This document shows positions 17,996-26,354 of a DNA stretch of 64,000 nucleotides, piece after piece. The DNA is taken from the NCBI GenBank assembly GCA_951812945.1, contig CATOTB010000001.1:676198-740197 (forward strand), given 5' to 3'. This DNA is from Candidatus Dadabacteria bacterium. Its GTDB lineage: Bacteria > Desulfobacterota_D > UBA1144 > Nemesobacterales > Nemesobacteraceae. Both the position numbers and the translations under genes were made by a program. The notes under the pieces were generated by a model, which saw nothing but the letters and a program-made list of their open reading frames with translations, was not told the origin of the DNA and ran no database searches. Within the stretch, counting starts at the first letter, position 1. The number at the start of each line of letters is the position of its first letter.

Positions 17996-18747
17996 TGTTT
18001 CCAGTATTCCTTTATTCGGACAGTCCCCCGCAATCGCTCGTCATGGAAGACGTAGTGGGTTTTCTCATGGATCTCGGTCTTTCGGTTGAGTTTCGCGGAG
18101 ATTTTTTAAGCTACCTGTCCCTTGAAGCCGAGGAAGCGGCTGAACTTGAGTCACTTTTACCGAGGGCTAGGGTATTTGACATTGAAAGGCCCGTTGATTT
18201 CTTCGAAATCCCTCCGGCGTTAGAACCGTTCGAAAAGGAGCTTTATGACGGTTTCTGGGTCCAGAGAATATTCTCGAGGTTTTTTCTTAGAAGGCATCCC
18301 GGCGAACTTGCGAAAAACGGCTTCCATGCGGTTATCACGGGCAGGCTTCTTGGCACCTACGGATCTCGAAGATACCACGCGAGGGCTATCCTCTCGGGGC
18401 TTCCGTCCTTCGTTTCAACTTCGGGAATGGTGGAAGGCCCCGCGAGACCCAGGGAATATTATTTTCTCAAGGCGGAGCTTATCCGGTCTGGAAAAGACCC
18501 TTCGGAACTTGACGAGATGTTCCGGGGAAAGTTCGTCGATTACGAAGACGAGAGGATGACGAAGCTAGCTGGCGCGTACGTGCTTCAGCCTCTTTTGCAT
18601 CATTTTTCGGGAAAAGAATTCTGCGAAAACAGCAGATGCGCGCTTTTTAATTCGCACTGGCAGAAAGAAGTTCTTGATATCCAGTACTCAGGCTTTGTGT
18701 GCGCCGAGTGCGAAAGCGAGATAAGCAGGATAGCAAAAAGGCGGTAG
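17995..18747 (+). CDS. Unknown protein with a CX4C...CX2C cluster
   Basis: A 250-residue protein I cannot name. Its N-terminal half has Rossmann-like strands and an acidic helix (about 35-50). The C-terminal region contains HHFSGKEFCENSRCAL followed 20 residues later by CAEC. The order H-x2-G-x3-C-x4-C-x20-C-x2-C closely resembles the metal-binding end of archaemetzincins, but the preceding HExxH is absent (PLLHH stands in its place). It may be an inactive relative that keeps the structural zinc site. The ATG overlaps the ridA stop (TGATG), so the three genes are coupled. Confidence 0.6.
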   Translation: MFPVFLYSDSPPQSLVMEDVVGFLMDLGLSVEFRGDFLSYLSLEAEEAAELESLLPRARVFDIERPVDFFEIPPALEPFEKELYDGFWVQRIFSRFFLRRHPGELAKNGFHAVITGRLLGTYGSRRYHARAILSGLPSFVSTSGMVEGPARPREYYFLKAELIRSGKDPSELDEMFRGKFVDYEDERMTKLAGAYVLQPLLHHFSGKEFCENSRCALFNSHWQKEVLDIQYSGFVCAECESEISRIAKRR

Positions 18748-18768
18748 AAGCAACGCCCCGCCGCATGA

Positions 18769-18795
18769 CAAAAAACAGGAGACCGCCGCGGTCTC
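18769..18795 (-). terminator. Intrinsic terminator of thi4
   Basis: On the minus strand a perfect 7-bp stem, GAGACCG/CGGTCTC with a 3-base loop (18779-18795), begins at the thi4 stop codon. It is followed by CTG and then a T6 run (18770-18775). The position and the T run fit rho-independent termination. Confidence 0.7.
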
Positions 18796-19604
18796 TAGTC
18801 CATCTCATCAAGTATGTTTACCGCAACCTGGGCTACCTTTTTCCCTGAAAGCAGCATCCCGCCGAAAGTGGGTCCCATTCTCGGAAGTCCGAAGGTGGTG
18901 TTAACGGACATTCCGCACGCAAGCAGTCCGGGGTGTATTTCTCCCGTGTATTCAACGAGGGCTTCTTCTGACTTTTCTACCCACATCGATCCGTGACCCG
19001 GAAGCTTTTTGTAAAGACCCTGCTGGGAGAGCCTGGAAATGCAGTAGGCGTCATGGCCCGTGGCGTCTATTACCAGTTTTGATTCAATCGCTATGGGGTC
19101 AAGACAGGTTATCTCTTTGGGCATGTTCGCAATGGGCGTCCAGTTGATCACTATTCCCGCGACCCTTCCGTTTTCCCTGTAAACCAGGTCGTCAAACAGC
19201 GTCATGTTCCTTACTTTCGCTCCGGCTTCGCACGCCGTCGCTATCAGCTTTGAACAGGCGTAAGGACCGTCAGCGACGAAAAGTCCTTCTGAAACTTCTT
19301 CATACGGAACTTCAATTTCGTCCAAGACTGTTTGTCCCGGGGCGCGCACGGTGACCTTGTTCATAAGGTATCCGCCGATCCAGAATCCGCCTCCGAGATA
19401 GTTCATTCTTTCGACGAGCAGCACCTTGTACTTTTTCTTTGCTATGTCTTTTGCCGCCACGAGCCCGCTCGGCCCCGCGCCGACGATTATGACGTCGCTT
19501 GTAATGTATTCGCTGAATTCTTCCGAAAATCCCTCGACTATGGCCCGGGTGACCTCTTTTTCTCCCACCGGAGCGAATTGCGGGGTTTTTAAACTGTCTG
19601 ACAT
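18795..19604 (-). CDS. thi4: Thi4-type thiazole synthase (ADP-thiazole synthase)
   Basis: Makes the ADP-thiazole precursor of thiamine from NAD, glycine and sulfur. The 269-residue protein shows the dinucleotide-binding [16 protein letters not shown] (about 39-54), the [11 protein letters not shown] segment, [11 protein letters not shown], and the C-terminal [18 protein letters not shown]. Most non-eukaryotic Thi4 proteins use free sulfide and have His at the sulfur-donor position. Here the aligned position, just before LDP in EITCLDP, is Cys (codon 19104-19106), as in plant and yeast enzymes. No TPP riboswitch is apparent in the short gap to rplI upstream. Confidence 0.9.
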   Translation of the reverse strand: MSDSLKTPQFAPVGEKEVTRAIVEGFSEEFSEYITSDVIIVGAGPSGLVAAKDIAKKKYKVLLVERMNYLGGGFWIGGYLMNKVTVRAPGQTVLDEIEVPYEEVSEGLFVADGPYACSKLIATACEAGAKVRNMTLFDDLVYRENGRVAGIVINWTPIANMPKEITCLDPIAIESKLVIDATGHDAYCISRLSQQGLYKKLPGHGSMWVEKSEEALVEYTGEIHPGLLACGMSVNTTFGLPRMGPTFGGMLLSGKKVAQVAVNILDEMD

Positions 19605-19648
19605 AGCGGTTTCCTCCGAAAAAATGCTAATAAGTTCCTAACTCTTTC

Positions 19649-20098
19649 CTACTCCTCTTCCTTTACAACGTTTACGGTTATCTGCGGGGTTACGTCCGTG
19701 TGAAGCTTAAGCGCAACCGAGTAAGTTCCAAGTGCTTTTATGGTACCGTCAAGCGCTATATCCCTTCTTGAGATCTCAAAGCCTTTTTCCTCAAGCGCGT
19801 CGGAAATGTTCTGCGAAGTGACTGATCCGAACAGCCGGTCTTCTTCCCCGGATTTGGCGGGTATGATAATTTCAAGACCTTCGAGTTTTTCCGCAAACGC
19901 CCTGGCGTTCTCAAGGACTTCGGTTTTGCGCAGTCTTATTGCTTCTATTCTGCTTTCCCAGGCCTTCAGGTTTGCTTCGGTAGCCTTTATCGCGAGCTTG
20001 CGGGGAAAAAGATAGTTTCTCGCCATTCCGTTTTTTACGTCTTTTACGTCTCCGACGCTTCCTATGTTTTCCACGTCGGAAATCAGAATTACTTTCAT
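19649..20098 (-). CDS. rplI: 50S ribosomal protein L9
   Basis: The 149-residue protein begins with the L9 signature VILISDVENIGSVGDVKDVK (residues 3-22), then the conserved NGMARNYLFPRKLA (quoted from about 23). The long helix and the C-terminal domain (about 75-145) are complete. It is the last gene of the rpsF-rpsR-rplI operon and starts 38 bp after rpsR. Length and layout match most bacteria. Confidence 0.97.
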   Translation of the reverse strand: MKVILISDVENIGSVGDVKDVKNGMARNYLFPRKLAIKATEANLKAWESRIEAIRLRKTEVLENARAFAEKLEGLEIIIPAKSGEEDRLFGSVTSQNISDALEEKGFEISRRDIALDGTIKALGTYSVALKLHTDVTPQITVNVVKEEE

Positions 20099-20136
20099 TG
20101 TTTACCTCCGCGTATCGGTTAAGCGGTATCCGGGAA

Positions 20137-20391
20137 TCATTTGTGAGTTACCGTGTACGGCAAAAGCGCCATGAAGCGGGCTCTCTTTATCGCGATCGCC
20201 ACCTTCCTCTGTTCCTGCCTTGAAAGCCCGGTGTTTCTCCTGGGCAGTATCTTCTTTCTCTCGGTTATGAACTGCGAGAGAAGTTCCGTGTCCTTGTAAT
20301 CTATCTGCTTGCCTTCCTTGGCAAGGTCTCTGGGTTTTTTTCTGCGCGAGTAGAACCTTCTGCCTCCCCCGCCCATTGGTCTTCTGCTCAT
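20137..20391 (-). CDS. rpsR: 30S ribosomal protein S18
   Basis: An 84-residue S18 with the basic N-terminus, the core [20 protein letters not shown] (about 32-51) and [20 protein letters not shown] (quoted in part). It pairs with S6 on the 30S platform. Its start overlaps the rpsF stop by 4 bp, so the two subunits are translationally coupled. Confidence 0.97.
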   Translation of the reverse strand: MSRRPMGGGGRRFYSRRKKPRDLAKEGKQIDYKDTELLSQFITERKKILPRRNTGLSRQEQRKVAIAIKRARFMALLPYTVTHK

Positions 20392-21029
20392 GATTCGCTG
20401 CCTCCCTCGGTCTGTTTTTCGCTTTCCTGAGCTTGCTCTTTGGCCTCCTGGGGTTGCTCCTCAACTTCCTGGGGCTGCTCTTTGGCCTCCTGGGGTTGCT
20501 CCTCAACTTCCTGAGGCTGCTCTGCGGCCTCCTGGGGTTGCTCCTCAACTTCCTGAGGCTGCTCTGCGGCCTCCTGGGGTTGCTCCTCAACTTCCTGAGG
20601 CTGCTCTGCGGTTGTGCTGCCTTCGGCCTGACTCTCCGGTGTGGAGGGAGGACTCTGAAAAGCGCTCTGATCCTCTGGCTCAGATGCCTGCGGAGGAGCG
20701 CTGATCGCGGCATCCGCCGGTTTCTGTTCCTCAAGATATTTTACGGTCATGAACCGCAGAACGTTGTTCTTTGAGAGGTTAAAATATCTTTCTATGTCGG
20801 TTACGGCACCGGGGTCAGACTCATAAACGGCTATGTAGTAGGTGCCTCTTGTGTAGTTCTCTATTCTGTACGCAAGATCTCGTTCTGCCCATTTTTCGAA
20901 TTTTATCATCTCCCCGCCGTTTCCGGCAACACTCTGCTCGACCCTGTTCTGGATCGTAAGAAGATCTTCGGGGGATATGTCCGGCCTTACGAGATAAAGC
21001 GTTTCGTACTTCGTTGGCTCAATAGCCAT
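20388..21029 (-). CDS. rpsF: 30S ribosomal protein S6 with a repetitive acidic C-terminal extension
   Basis: Residues 1-100 are a normal S6 domain ([10 protein letters not shown] at 8-17, [14 protein letters not shown] at about 43). The protein then runs to 213 residues: a Ser/Pro/Ala-rich linker (about 101-140) followed by nine 7-residue repeats of the type EQPQEVE or [10 protein letters not shown] (142-204) and a polar end. Most S6 proteins end near residue 95-135. Acidic tails on S6 are known, including the post-translationally added glutamates of E. coli. A gene-encoded tail this long and regular is unusual. A good promoter and a structured leader lie upstream. Confidence 0.93.
   Translation of the reverse strand: MAIEPTKYETLYLVRPDISPEDLLTIQNRVEQSVAGNGGEMIKFEKWAERDLAYRIENYTRGTYYIAVYESDPGAVTDIERYFNLSKNNVLRFMTVKYLEEQKPADAAISAPPQASEPEDQSAFQSPPSTPESQAEGSTTAEQPQEVEEQPQEAAEQPQEVEEQPQEAAEQPQEVEEQPQEAKEQPQEVEEQPQEAKEQAQESEKQTEGGSES
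20418..20606 (-). repeat. 21/42-bp coding repeats in the rpsF tail
   Basis: Nine tandem 21-bp units encode EQPQE plus two variable residues. Alternating VE and AA/AK units give a 42-bp higher-order repeat whose copies are almost identical at DNA level, which suggests recent expansion. The tract should be prone to length change and assembly collapse. Confidence 0.85.
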
Positions 21030-21042
21030 GGTTAACTGCCTC

Positions 21043-21096
21043 CTGTTTTGGTCTTCGGCCCCTGAACGTCGTCGCTTGTGGCATCAGGAGCAACAG
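21043..21096 (-). promoter_or_regulatory. Candidate S6:S18-binding leader of the rpsF operon
   Basis: In the rpsF mRNA leader an outer stem CTGTT/AACAG and an inner 7-bp stem CTCCTGA/TCAGGGG (one G-U pair) enclose a bulge starting CCGAAGACC on the 3' side. The described S6:S18 autoregulatory leader has a CCG in an internal bulge that mimics the 16S rRNA site. The 3' side of the outer stem runs into the ribosome-binding AGGAGG (21039-21044), so folding could mask it. Confidence 0.45.
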
Positions 21097-21104
21097 AAAA
21101 AAAT

Positions 21105-21133
21105 ACTATACTGGTTTTTGGAAATAGTGTAAA
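21105..21133 (-). promoter_or_regulatory. Sigma-70-type promoter of the rpsF operon
   Basis: On the minus strand TTTACA (21128-21133) and TATAGT (21105-21110) are separated by exactly 17 bp; each has one mismatch to consensus. The predicted start near 21098 leaves a leader of about 70 nt before the rpsF ATG at 21029. Confidence 0.7.
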
Positions 21134-21135
21134 TA

Positions 21136-21159
21136 CGGGCGGGGCCGCGACCCCGCCCG
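21136..21159 (-). terminator. GC-rich hairpin after hppA
   Basis: CGGGCGGGG and CCCCGCCCG form a perfect 9-bp stem with a 6-base loop, 13 bp beyond the hppA stop. The following minus-strand sequence is AT-rich but has no long T run, so it is a probable rather than certain terminator. It abuts the rpsF promoter and insulates it. Confidence 0.6.
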
Positions 21160-21172
21160 CAGAACGTACGTT

Positions 21173-23245
21173 TTATAGTATGAGAAGAGGAGCTATGACA
21201 AGCGATACTATGGACATAAGCTTGATGAGAATATTCATTGCCGGCCCTGAAGTATCCTTAAACGGATCCCCTATCGTGTCTCCTACGACGGCGGCTTTAT
21301 GCGCCTCCGACCCTTTTCCTCCCATGTTTCCTTCCTCTATGAATTTTTTTGCGTTATCCCAGGCTCCGCCGGAGTTCGCCATCATAAGCGCGAGCATCAC
21401 TCCCGCCACAACGGCGCCGGCGAGAAAACCTCCGAGGGCTTCCTCTCCGAGGGCAAAACCTATTACGAGCGGTACCACCACGGCGGTAACGCCCGGCAGT
21501 ATCATTTCTCTTAAGGAAGAGTCGGTGCTTATCTGTACGCACCTTGCGTAGTCCGGGGTGCCGGTTCCTTCAAGAAGTCCGGTTATTTCCCTAAACTGCC
21601 TTCTCACTTCCTCCACCATCTGCTGAGCCGACCTTCCCACCGAACCCATGGTCATGGCGCCTATCAGAAACGGGATCGTTCCCCCTATCAGCATTCCCGC
21701 CACTACCTTGGGCTGGGTAATGTCGATCGAGGTGAGCCCGACGGCGTTTGTGTACGCGGCGAAAAGCGCGAGGGCGGAAAGGGCCGCCGAACCGATGGCG
21801 AATCCTTTTCCTATGGCTGCGGTCGTGTTGCCGAGAGAATCAAGCTTGTCCGTGATCTTTCTCACGTCTGTGCCGAGTTCCGACATCTCCGCGATACCGC
21901 CCGCGTTATCCGCGACTGGGCCGTAGGCGTCAACCGACATCGTTATTCCTATGGTCGCCAGCATGCTGACCGCGGCTATCCCTATTCCGTAAAGCCCCGT
22001 GAACCAGTAAGACAGCACTATGGCCGCCGCGATTATGATCACCGGGTAAACCGTGCTGTACATTCCCACGGCGATTCCCTCGATTATGTTGGTGGCAACG
22101 CCCGTCTCGGAGGCCTTTGCTATTTTCCTGATCGGGGGTCCCGAAGTGAAATGCTCTGTAACCTTGCCGATCAGTATTCCGGCGAGCAGTCCCGCTATGG
22201 AAGTGAGCCATATGCTTATGTATCCCTGCTTACCCATGGTGGACAGGCTCTCCACCTGCGCCAGCCCGTAAAGTGCCAGCAGGGAGATCCCGCAGTACAC
22301 GACGGCTGCAAATATGGTGGATCTTTCAAGCACGGCACTCGGTTCTCCTTCCCTCAGCCATCCTACCGCCTTGGATCCAACGAGAGAGGAAAGGCTTCCT
22401 ACTACGATGAGTATCATCGGTACCGACATCATGGCGAGCTGGTTTGTCGCCATGCTGGCCGCAATTACTACGGTAGCGATTACGGCTCCCACGTAGGATT
22501 CGAAAAGGTCGGCACCCATTCCCGCCACGTCTCCGACGTTATCTCCGACGTTATCGGCGATCGTGGCCGGATTCCTGGGATCATCCTCGGGTATTCCGGC
22601 TTCCACCTTTCCGACAAGGTCGGCTCCGACGTCAGCGGCCTTGGTGAAAATACCTCCGCCTATCCTTGCGAAAAGGGCTACGGTGCTGGCTCCCATTGCG
22701 AACCCGCCTATCATTCCTCCGAATTCTTTTAAGAACGCCGTGAAAAGGGTGCTGTCTTCAGGCTTTGTCTGAAGGTCGAGTCCCAGAAGAAAAACGACTG
22801 AGAGTCCCAGAAGACCCAGACCTGCGACCGAAAGCCCCATCACGTTCCCGCCCCGAAAAGCCACCTCAAGGGCTTTTCCCTGTCCCTCGGTTGCTGCCGC
22901 CTGTGCTGTTCTCACGTTAGCTTTCGTGGCTGACTTCATGCCGAAAAACCCGGCTATAAGCGAACAGATTGCCCCGCCGAGATAAGCGGCCCCGGTTTCA
23001 ATTCCAAGAAACACCGAGAGCAGAACGAAAACAATCGCAGCGAAAAGGCCGATTATCCTGTATTCCCTTTTCAAAAACACCATCGCTCCCTCATGAATCG
23101 CAGAAGCGATCTGCTTCATTTTGTCGGTTCCTTCAGGAAGCTTGTCTATCCCCCTGTATACAAATAACGCGTATAGGAGCACGATAAGACCTACCACGAT
23201 TCCCACAAGTCCTACGTTGCCCGCTAGTACTTCACCCATACCCAT
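21173..23245 (-). CDS. hppA: Membrane-bound ion-pumping pyrophosphatase, K+-dependent class
   Basis: A 690-residue integral-membrane pyrophosphatase with about 16 membrane segments. It couples pyrophosphate hydrolysis to H+ or Na+ export. Active-site loops are intact: [20 protein letters not shown] (about 196), [19 protein letters not shown] (about 218) and [14 protein letters not shown] (about 655). In [15 protein letters not shown] (about 473) the residue that is Lys in K+-independent enzymes is Ala, which marks the K+-dependent class. The sequence alone does not tell me whether H+ or Na+ is moved. It is the last gene after prs-rplY-pth. Confidence 0.95.
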   Translation of the reverse strand: MGMGEVLAGNVGLVGIVVGLIVLLYALFVYRGIDKLPEGTDKMKQIASAIHEGAMVFLKREYRIIGLFAAIVFVLLSVFLGIETGAAYLGGAICSLIAGFFGMKSATKANVRTAQAAATEGQGKALEVAFRGGNVMGLSVAGLGLLGLSVVFLLGLDLQTKPEDSTLFTAFLKEFGGMIGGFAMGASTVALFARIGGGIFTKAADVGADLVGKVEAGIPEDDPRNPATIADNVGDNVGDVAGMGADLFESYVGAVIATVVIAASMATNQLAMMSVPMILIVVGSLSSLVGSKAVGWLREGEPSAVLERSTIFAAVVYCGISLLALYGLAQVESLSTMGKQGYISIWLTSIAGLLAGILIGKVTEHFTSGPPIRKIAKASETGVATNIIEGIAVGMYSTVYPVIIIAAAIVLSYWFTGLYGIGIAAVSMLATIGITMSVDAYGPVADNAGGIAEMSELGTDVRKITDKLDSLGNTTAAIGKGFAIGSAALSALALFAAYTNAVGLTSIDITQPKVVAGMLIGGTIPFLIGAMTMGSVGRSAQQMVEEVRRQFREITGLLEGTGTPDYARCVQISTDSSLREMILPGVTAVVVPLVIGFALGEEALGGFLAGAVVAGVMLALMMANSGGAWDNAKKFIEEGNMGGKGSEAHKAAVVGDTIGDPFKDTSGPAMNILIKLMSIVSLVIAPLLIL

Positions 23246-23279
23246 TGGTAAATTCCTCCTAGTAGAGAATTAATTTGTT

Positions 23280-23852
23280 TCAGTTAAGTCGACTGTTAAA
23301 CCTGTTCATCGCCGAGTCCACTCCCCGGCTTATTATCTCAAATGTCGCTTCGACCGCTGCCTCGACCATCTCGGTTGCCGTGTCTCTTTCATCCGCGGCG
23401 AATTGTGAGAGGACATGATCCTTTGCCTCTTTTTTCCCGCGAGGCTTGCCTATGCCGATTCTCACCCTGCAGAATTCCTCTGATCCGAGAGAGGTTATTA
23501 TGGATCTTATTCCGTTGTGTCCGGCCGAGCCTCCTCCCCTGTTTACCCTTATGTTTCCTAGGGCGAGATCAAGTTCGTCGTAAACCACGATTATCCGCTC
23601 AAGCTCTATCCTGTAAAATTCCTTCGCTTCGCGAACCGCTTCGCCGCTTACGTTCATGAAGGTCTGGGGCTTTATTATCAGCAGCTTCTCATCCGAGTAA
23701 ACCGCTTCTGTGCAGAGGCTTCTGAACTTTTTCCTCCCGATTTTTGAGCCGAGGCGCTCCGCCGCGCGCTCCGCCGCGCGAAACCCTATGTTGTGTCTAG
23801 TATTTTCGTAAGCGGAACCGGGGTTTCCCAGGCCTGCAATCATATATCGCAT
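23280..23852 (-). CDS. pth: Peptidyl-tRNA hydrolase
   Basis: Releases tRNA from peptidyl-tRNAs that drop off the ribosome. The 190-residue protein has GLGNPGSAYENTRHNIGF at the N-terminus (residues 7-24, with the catalytic His of the family), KPQTFMNVSGEAV (about 60), VYDELDLALG (about 89) and GSAGHNGIRSI (about 107). It lies in the conserved order prs-rplY-pth with only 12 bp between rplY and pth. Confidence 0.96.
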   Translation of the reverse strand: MRYMIAGLGNPGSAYENTRHNIGFRAAERAAERLGSKIGRKKFRSLCTEAVYSDEKLLIIKPQTFMNVSGEAVREAKEFYRIELERIIVVYDELDLALGNIRVNRGGGSAGHNGIRSIITSLGSEEFCRVRIGIGKPRGKKEAKDHVLSQFAADERDTATEMVEAAVEATFEIISRGVDSAMNRFNSRLN

Positions 23853-23864
23853 GGATTCGGTTAC

Positions 23865-24503
23865 TTATTCCTGGGCCTCGGTTTCTTGTTCTTCCTCTTC
23901 CTCGGCTGCCGCCGTCGCCTCTTCCTCCTCTTCTGTTGAGCGCTGCACGATCACATGGACGACTTTTTCGCTCCCGTCTCTAACCGGCCGTACTCCCTCG
24001 CCGAGCGAAAGACCCGCTATGTCCACGAAATCTCCTAAGGCGAGGTCGGTTACGTCTATTTCTATTGAATCGGGGATATCGCCCGGCAGGCATTCAAGAT
24101 CGATGGTTCTCATCAGTTTTTCGAGCTTGGCACCCCTTCTCTCCCCCTCGGATCTTCCCAGGGTGTTTACCGGAACCTTTACCGTAATGGCTTTCTGCAT
24201 GTCGATGGCCAGAAAATCAAGGTGGATCACCCTGTCCTTAATGGGGTCTTTCTGGATTTCCTTAACCATCGAAAACTTTTTCGCCGGGGCTTCGGAATCG
24301 TCTATTTCGAGTTCCAGGACGGTATTTAGTCCGGCGCTGTTTGTAAGCGCCCGCCTAAGTTCGTCGGGCTGTACAACAAGCGGCACGGGATCCTCTCCCC
24401 GTCCGTAAAGTATGGCAGGTATGTTTCCTTCCCTTCTTACTTCCCTTGCCCCGCTTTTACCGATTCTTTTTCTGGGTTTTACCCGAAGTGAACTTTGTAC
24501 CAT
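23865..24503 (-). CDS. rplY: 50S ribosomal protein L25/Ctc family
   Basis: A 212-residue member of the long (Ctc or TL5) form of L25, which binds 5S rRNA. The N-terminal 5S-binding domain (about 1-95: GAREVRREGNIPAILYGRG at about 19) and the C-terminal beta domain (about 100-190) are complete. A Glu/Ala-rich acidic tail (about 190-212) follows. It sits between prs and pth, its usual neighbours. Confidence 0.94.
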   Translation of the reverse strand: MVQSSLRVKPRKRIGKSGAREVRREGNIPAILYGRGEDPVPLVVQPDELRRALTNSAGLNTVLELEIDDSEAPAKKFSMVKEIQKDPIKDRVIHLDFLAIDMQKAITVKVPVNTLGRSEGERRGAKLEKLMRTIDLECLPGDIPDSIEIDVTDLALGDFVDIAGLSLGEGVRPVRDGSEKVVHVIVQRSTEEEEEATAAAEEEEEQETEAQE

Positions 24504-24522
24504 GTTTCTCTCCTGGAGTCGT

Positions 24523-25470
24523 TTAAGTGAAAAGTGCGCTTATTGATTCCCCCAGCGCCGTTCTCCTTATGGCTTCACCGATGAGGTCGGCGATGCTGAG
24601 CACGGTGATTTTCGCGCTTTGTTTCTGGTTTTCCTGCTGGGGAATGGTGTTCGTGATTATTACCTCGTCAATGTCCGAGTTGTTTATCCTGTCAAGTGCG
24701 GGTCCCGAGAGCACGCCGTGGGTGCAGCAGAGCGATACGCTTCTCGCTCCCCTCTCAAGAAGCACCTTTGCGGCCTCAGTGGCGGTTCCCGCCGTGTCTA
24801 CGAGATCGTCTACTATTATCGCGTGCTTGTCTTCCACGTCGCCGATTATGTTGCTTATCCGCGCAACGTTGGGAGCGGGCCTTCTCTTGTAGCAGATAGC
24901 AATTTCTGAGTGGGTTCTGTTGGCGAACTCAGTTGCCCTCTCAACCCCTCCCGCGTCAGGAGAGACCACTACGGTTTCGCCATCGCGGTATTTCTCCCGC
25001 AGGTAGTTGGTTATCACGGGCACGGCGTAGAGGTGGGTTACCGGAACGTCGAAAAATCCCTGTATCTGGCCGGCGTGAAGGTCCATGGTAACTATCTTGC
25101 TAGCGCCCGCTACGACTATCAGGTCCGCTGCCAGCTTGGCGCTTATCGGGGCGCGGGGCTGAACCTTGCGATCCTGCCTTGCGTACCCGTAATACGGTAT
25201 GACTGCGGTTATCACCCTTGCCGAGGCTCGCTTGAGGGCGTCTATGATCACGAGAAGCTCCATGATGTTCTCGTTTACCGGAGGACACGTGGACTGTATG
25301 ATAAAGACGTTCGAACCTCTCACGCTTTCCCTTATGTCAACGAAGATTTCCCCGTCGCTGAAACGGTTTATCTCCATTTCTCCTGGAGAAACCTCAAGGT
25401 ACTCGCATACATCCTCAAACAGAGGGTGATTTGACGTGCCGCTGAATATTTTTGCGTCCTGCATTTCCAT
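24523..25470 (-). CDS. prs: Ribose-phosphate pyrophosphokinase
   Basis: Makes PRPP from ribose 5-phosphate and ATP for nucleotide, histidine and tryptophan synthesis. The 315-residue protein has the family's IQSTCPPVNENIMELL segment (about 53), YYGYARQDRK (about 97), the flexible catalytic-loop region near 195-200 (CYKRRPAPN), and the PRPP-binding IIVDDLVDTAGT (about 219-230). First gene of the prs-rplY-pth-hppA run. Confidence 0.96.
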   Translation of the reverse strand: MEMQDAKIFSGTSNHPLFEDVCEYLEVSPGEMEINRFSDGEIFVDIRESVRGSNVFIIQSTCPPVNENIMELLVIIDALKRASARVITAVIPYYGYARQDRKVQPRAPISAKLAADLIVVAGASKIVTMDLHAGQIQGFFDVPVTHLYAVPVITNYLREKYRDGETVVVSPDAGGVERATEFANRTHSEIAICYKRRPAPNVARISNIIGDVEDKHAIIVDDLVDTAGTATEAAKVLLERGARSVSLCCTHGVLSGPALDRINNSDIDEVIITNTIPQQENQKQSAKITVLSIADLIGEAIRRTALGESISALFT

Positions 25471-25559
25471 GGCGAACCTGAAAATATGAAACCCTGTATT
25501 ATAGAGTAAAGTTTTGATAATTCAAGCATCCGCGACGTTGAGGAATTCTCGAGGCGGCG

Positions 25560-26351
25560 CTACTTCCTGTAGGGCGAGAAATCAGGCGGCCTTTTCTCGA
25601 TAAAGGCCTTGGTTCCCTCATCGGCCTCGGCGGTGGTCTTGAAGAGATCGAGGGAAGCTCTGCCCATGCTCGAGATTCCGAAAAGGCCGTCGGTCCCGGA
25701 GTTAAAGGAGTACTTGGCAAGCTTAAGAGCCGTCGGACTTTTCGATAACAGTTCCTCGCACCAGGCGTTAACCTCCGAGTCAAGCTCATCTGGGGGAACG
25801 ACCCTGTTTATAAGTCCCATATCAAGGGCCTCAGCTGCCGAGTACTGCCTGCATAGATACCACATCTCCCTTGCTTTTCTCTCGCCTATAAGTCTTGAGA
25901 GGTAAGCCGTTCCGAAACCCGGATCCACGCTTCCCACCTTCGGCCCTACCTGCCCGAAAACGGAATCCTCAGAAGCGATTGTCAGGTCGCACATGAACTG
26001 CAGTATGTTTCCTCCCCCTATGGCGTAGCCCCTAACCGCGGCTACTACAGGCTTCGGTATGTTTCTTATCAGATAGTGGAGATGGGAAACGTAATCTCCC
26101 ACTCCCAGAAGACCGTCTTTTCCCCCGGCGCCGCTTTTTTTCTCCTTTAGGTCCCCTCCGCTTGAAAACGCCTTCCCGCCGGCGCCCCGGAGAACCACCA
26201 CGCCGACCCGCTCATCTGCCCACGCGTCCGTAAAGGCTTTGATCATCTCGTTTAGCGTTACGTCCCGAAAGGCGTTTAGTGCCTCGGGGCGGTTTATGGT
26301 CACAAAGGCCACTCCGCCTGTTTTTTCGTAGATTATGTCTTTGAAGTCCAT
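25560..26351 (-). CDS. Enoyl-CoA hydratase-family enzyme of the BadI/MenB group
   Basis: A 263-residue crotonase-fold protein. SSGGDLKEK (about 63), YAIGGGNILQFMCDLTIAS (about 114), GQVGPKVGSVDPGFGTAYL (about 139) and the C-terminal KRPPDFSPY place it with MenB (naphthoate synthase) and BadI (2-ketocyclohexanecarboxyl-CoA hydrolase, ring opening). The opening segment (NRPEALNAFRDVT) and SPTALKLAKYSFN resemble BadI more, as I recall that family. No men or bad genes flank it. It ends a two-gene unit with the aldehyde dehydrogenase, separated by 3 bp. Confidence 0.75.
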   Translation of the reverse strand: MDFKDIIYEKTGGVAFVTINRPEALNAFRDVTLNEMIKAFTDAWADERVGVVVLRGAGGKAFSSGGDLKEKKSGAGGKDGLLGVGDYVSHLHYLIRNIPKPVVAAVRGYAIGGGNILQFMCDLTIASEDSVFGQVGPKVGSVDPGFGTAYLSRLIGERKAREMWYLCRQYSAAEALDMGLINRVVPPDELDSEVNAWCEELLSKSPTALKLAKYSFNSGTDGLFGISSMGRASLDLFKTTAEADEGTKAFIEKRPPDFSPYRK

Positions 26352-26354
26352 CCG

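Noticed and set aside
20102-20734. A 210-codon minus-strand frame rich in [13 protein letters not shown]-type repeats
   Set aside because: It is the out-of-frame reading of the rpsF repeat tract and rpsR. Both true genes are certain, and the repeats come from the EQPQE-coding DNA.
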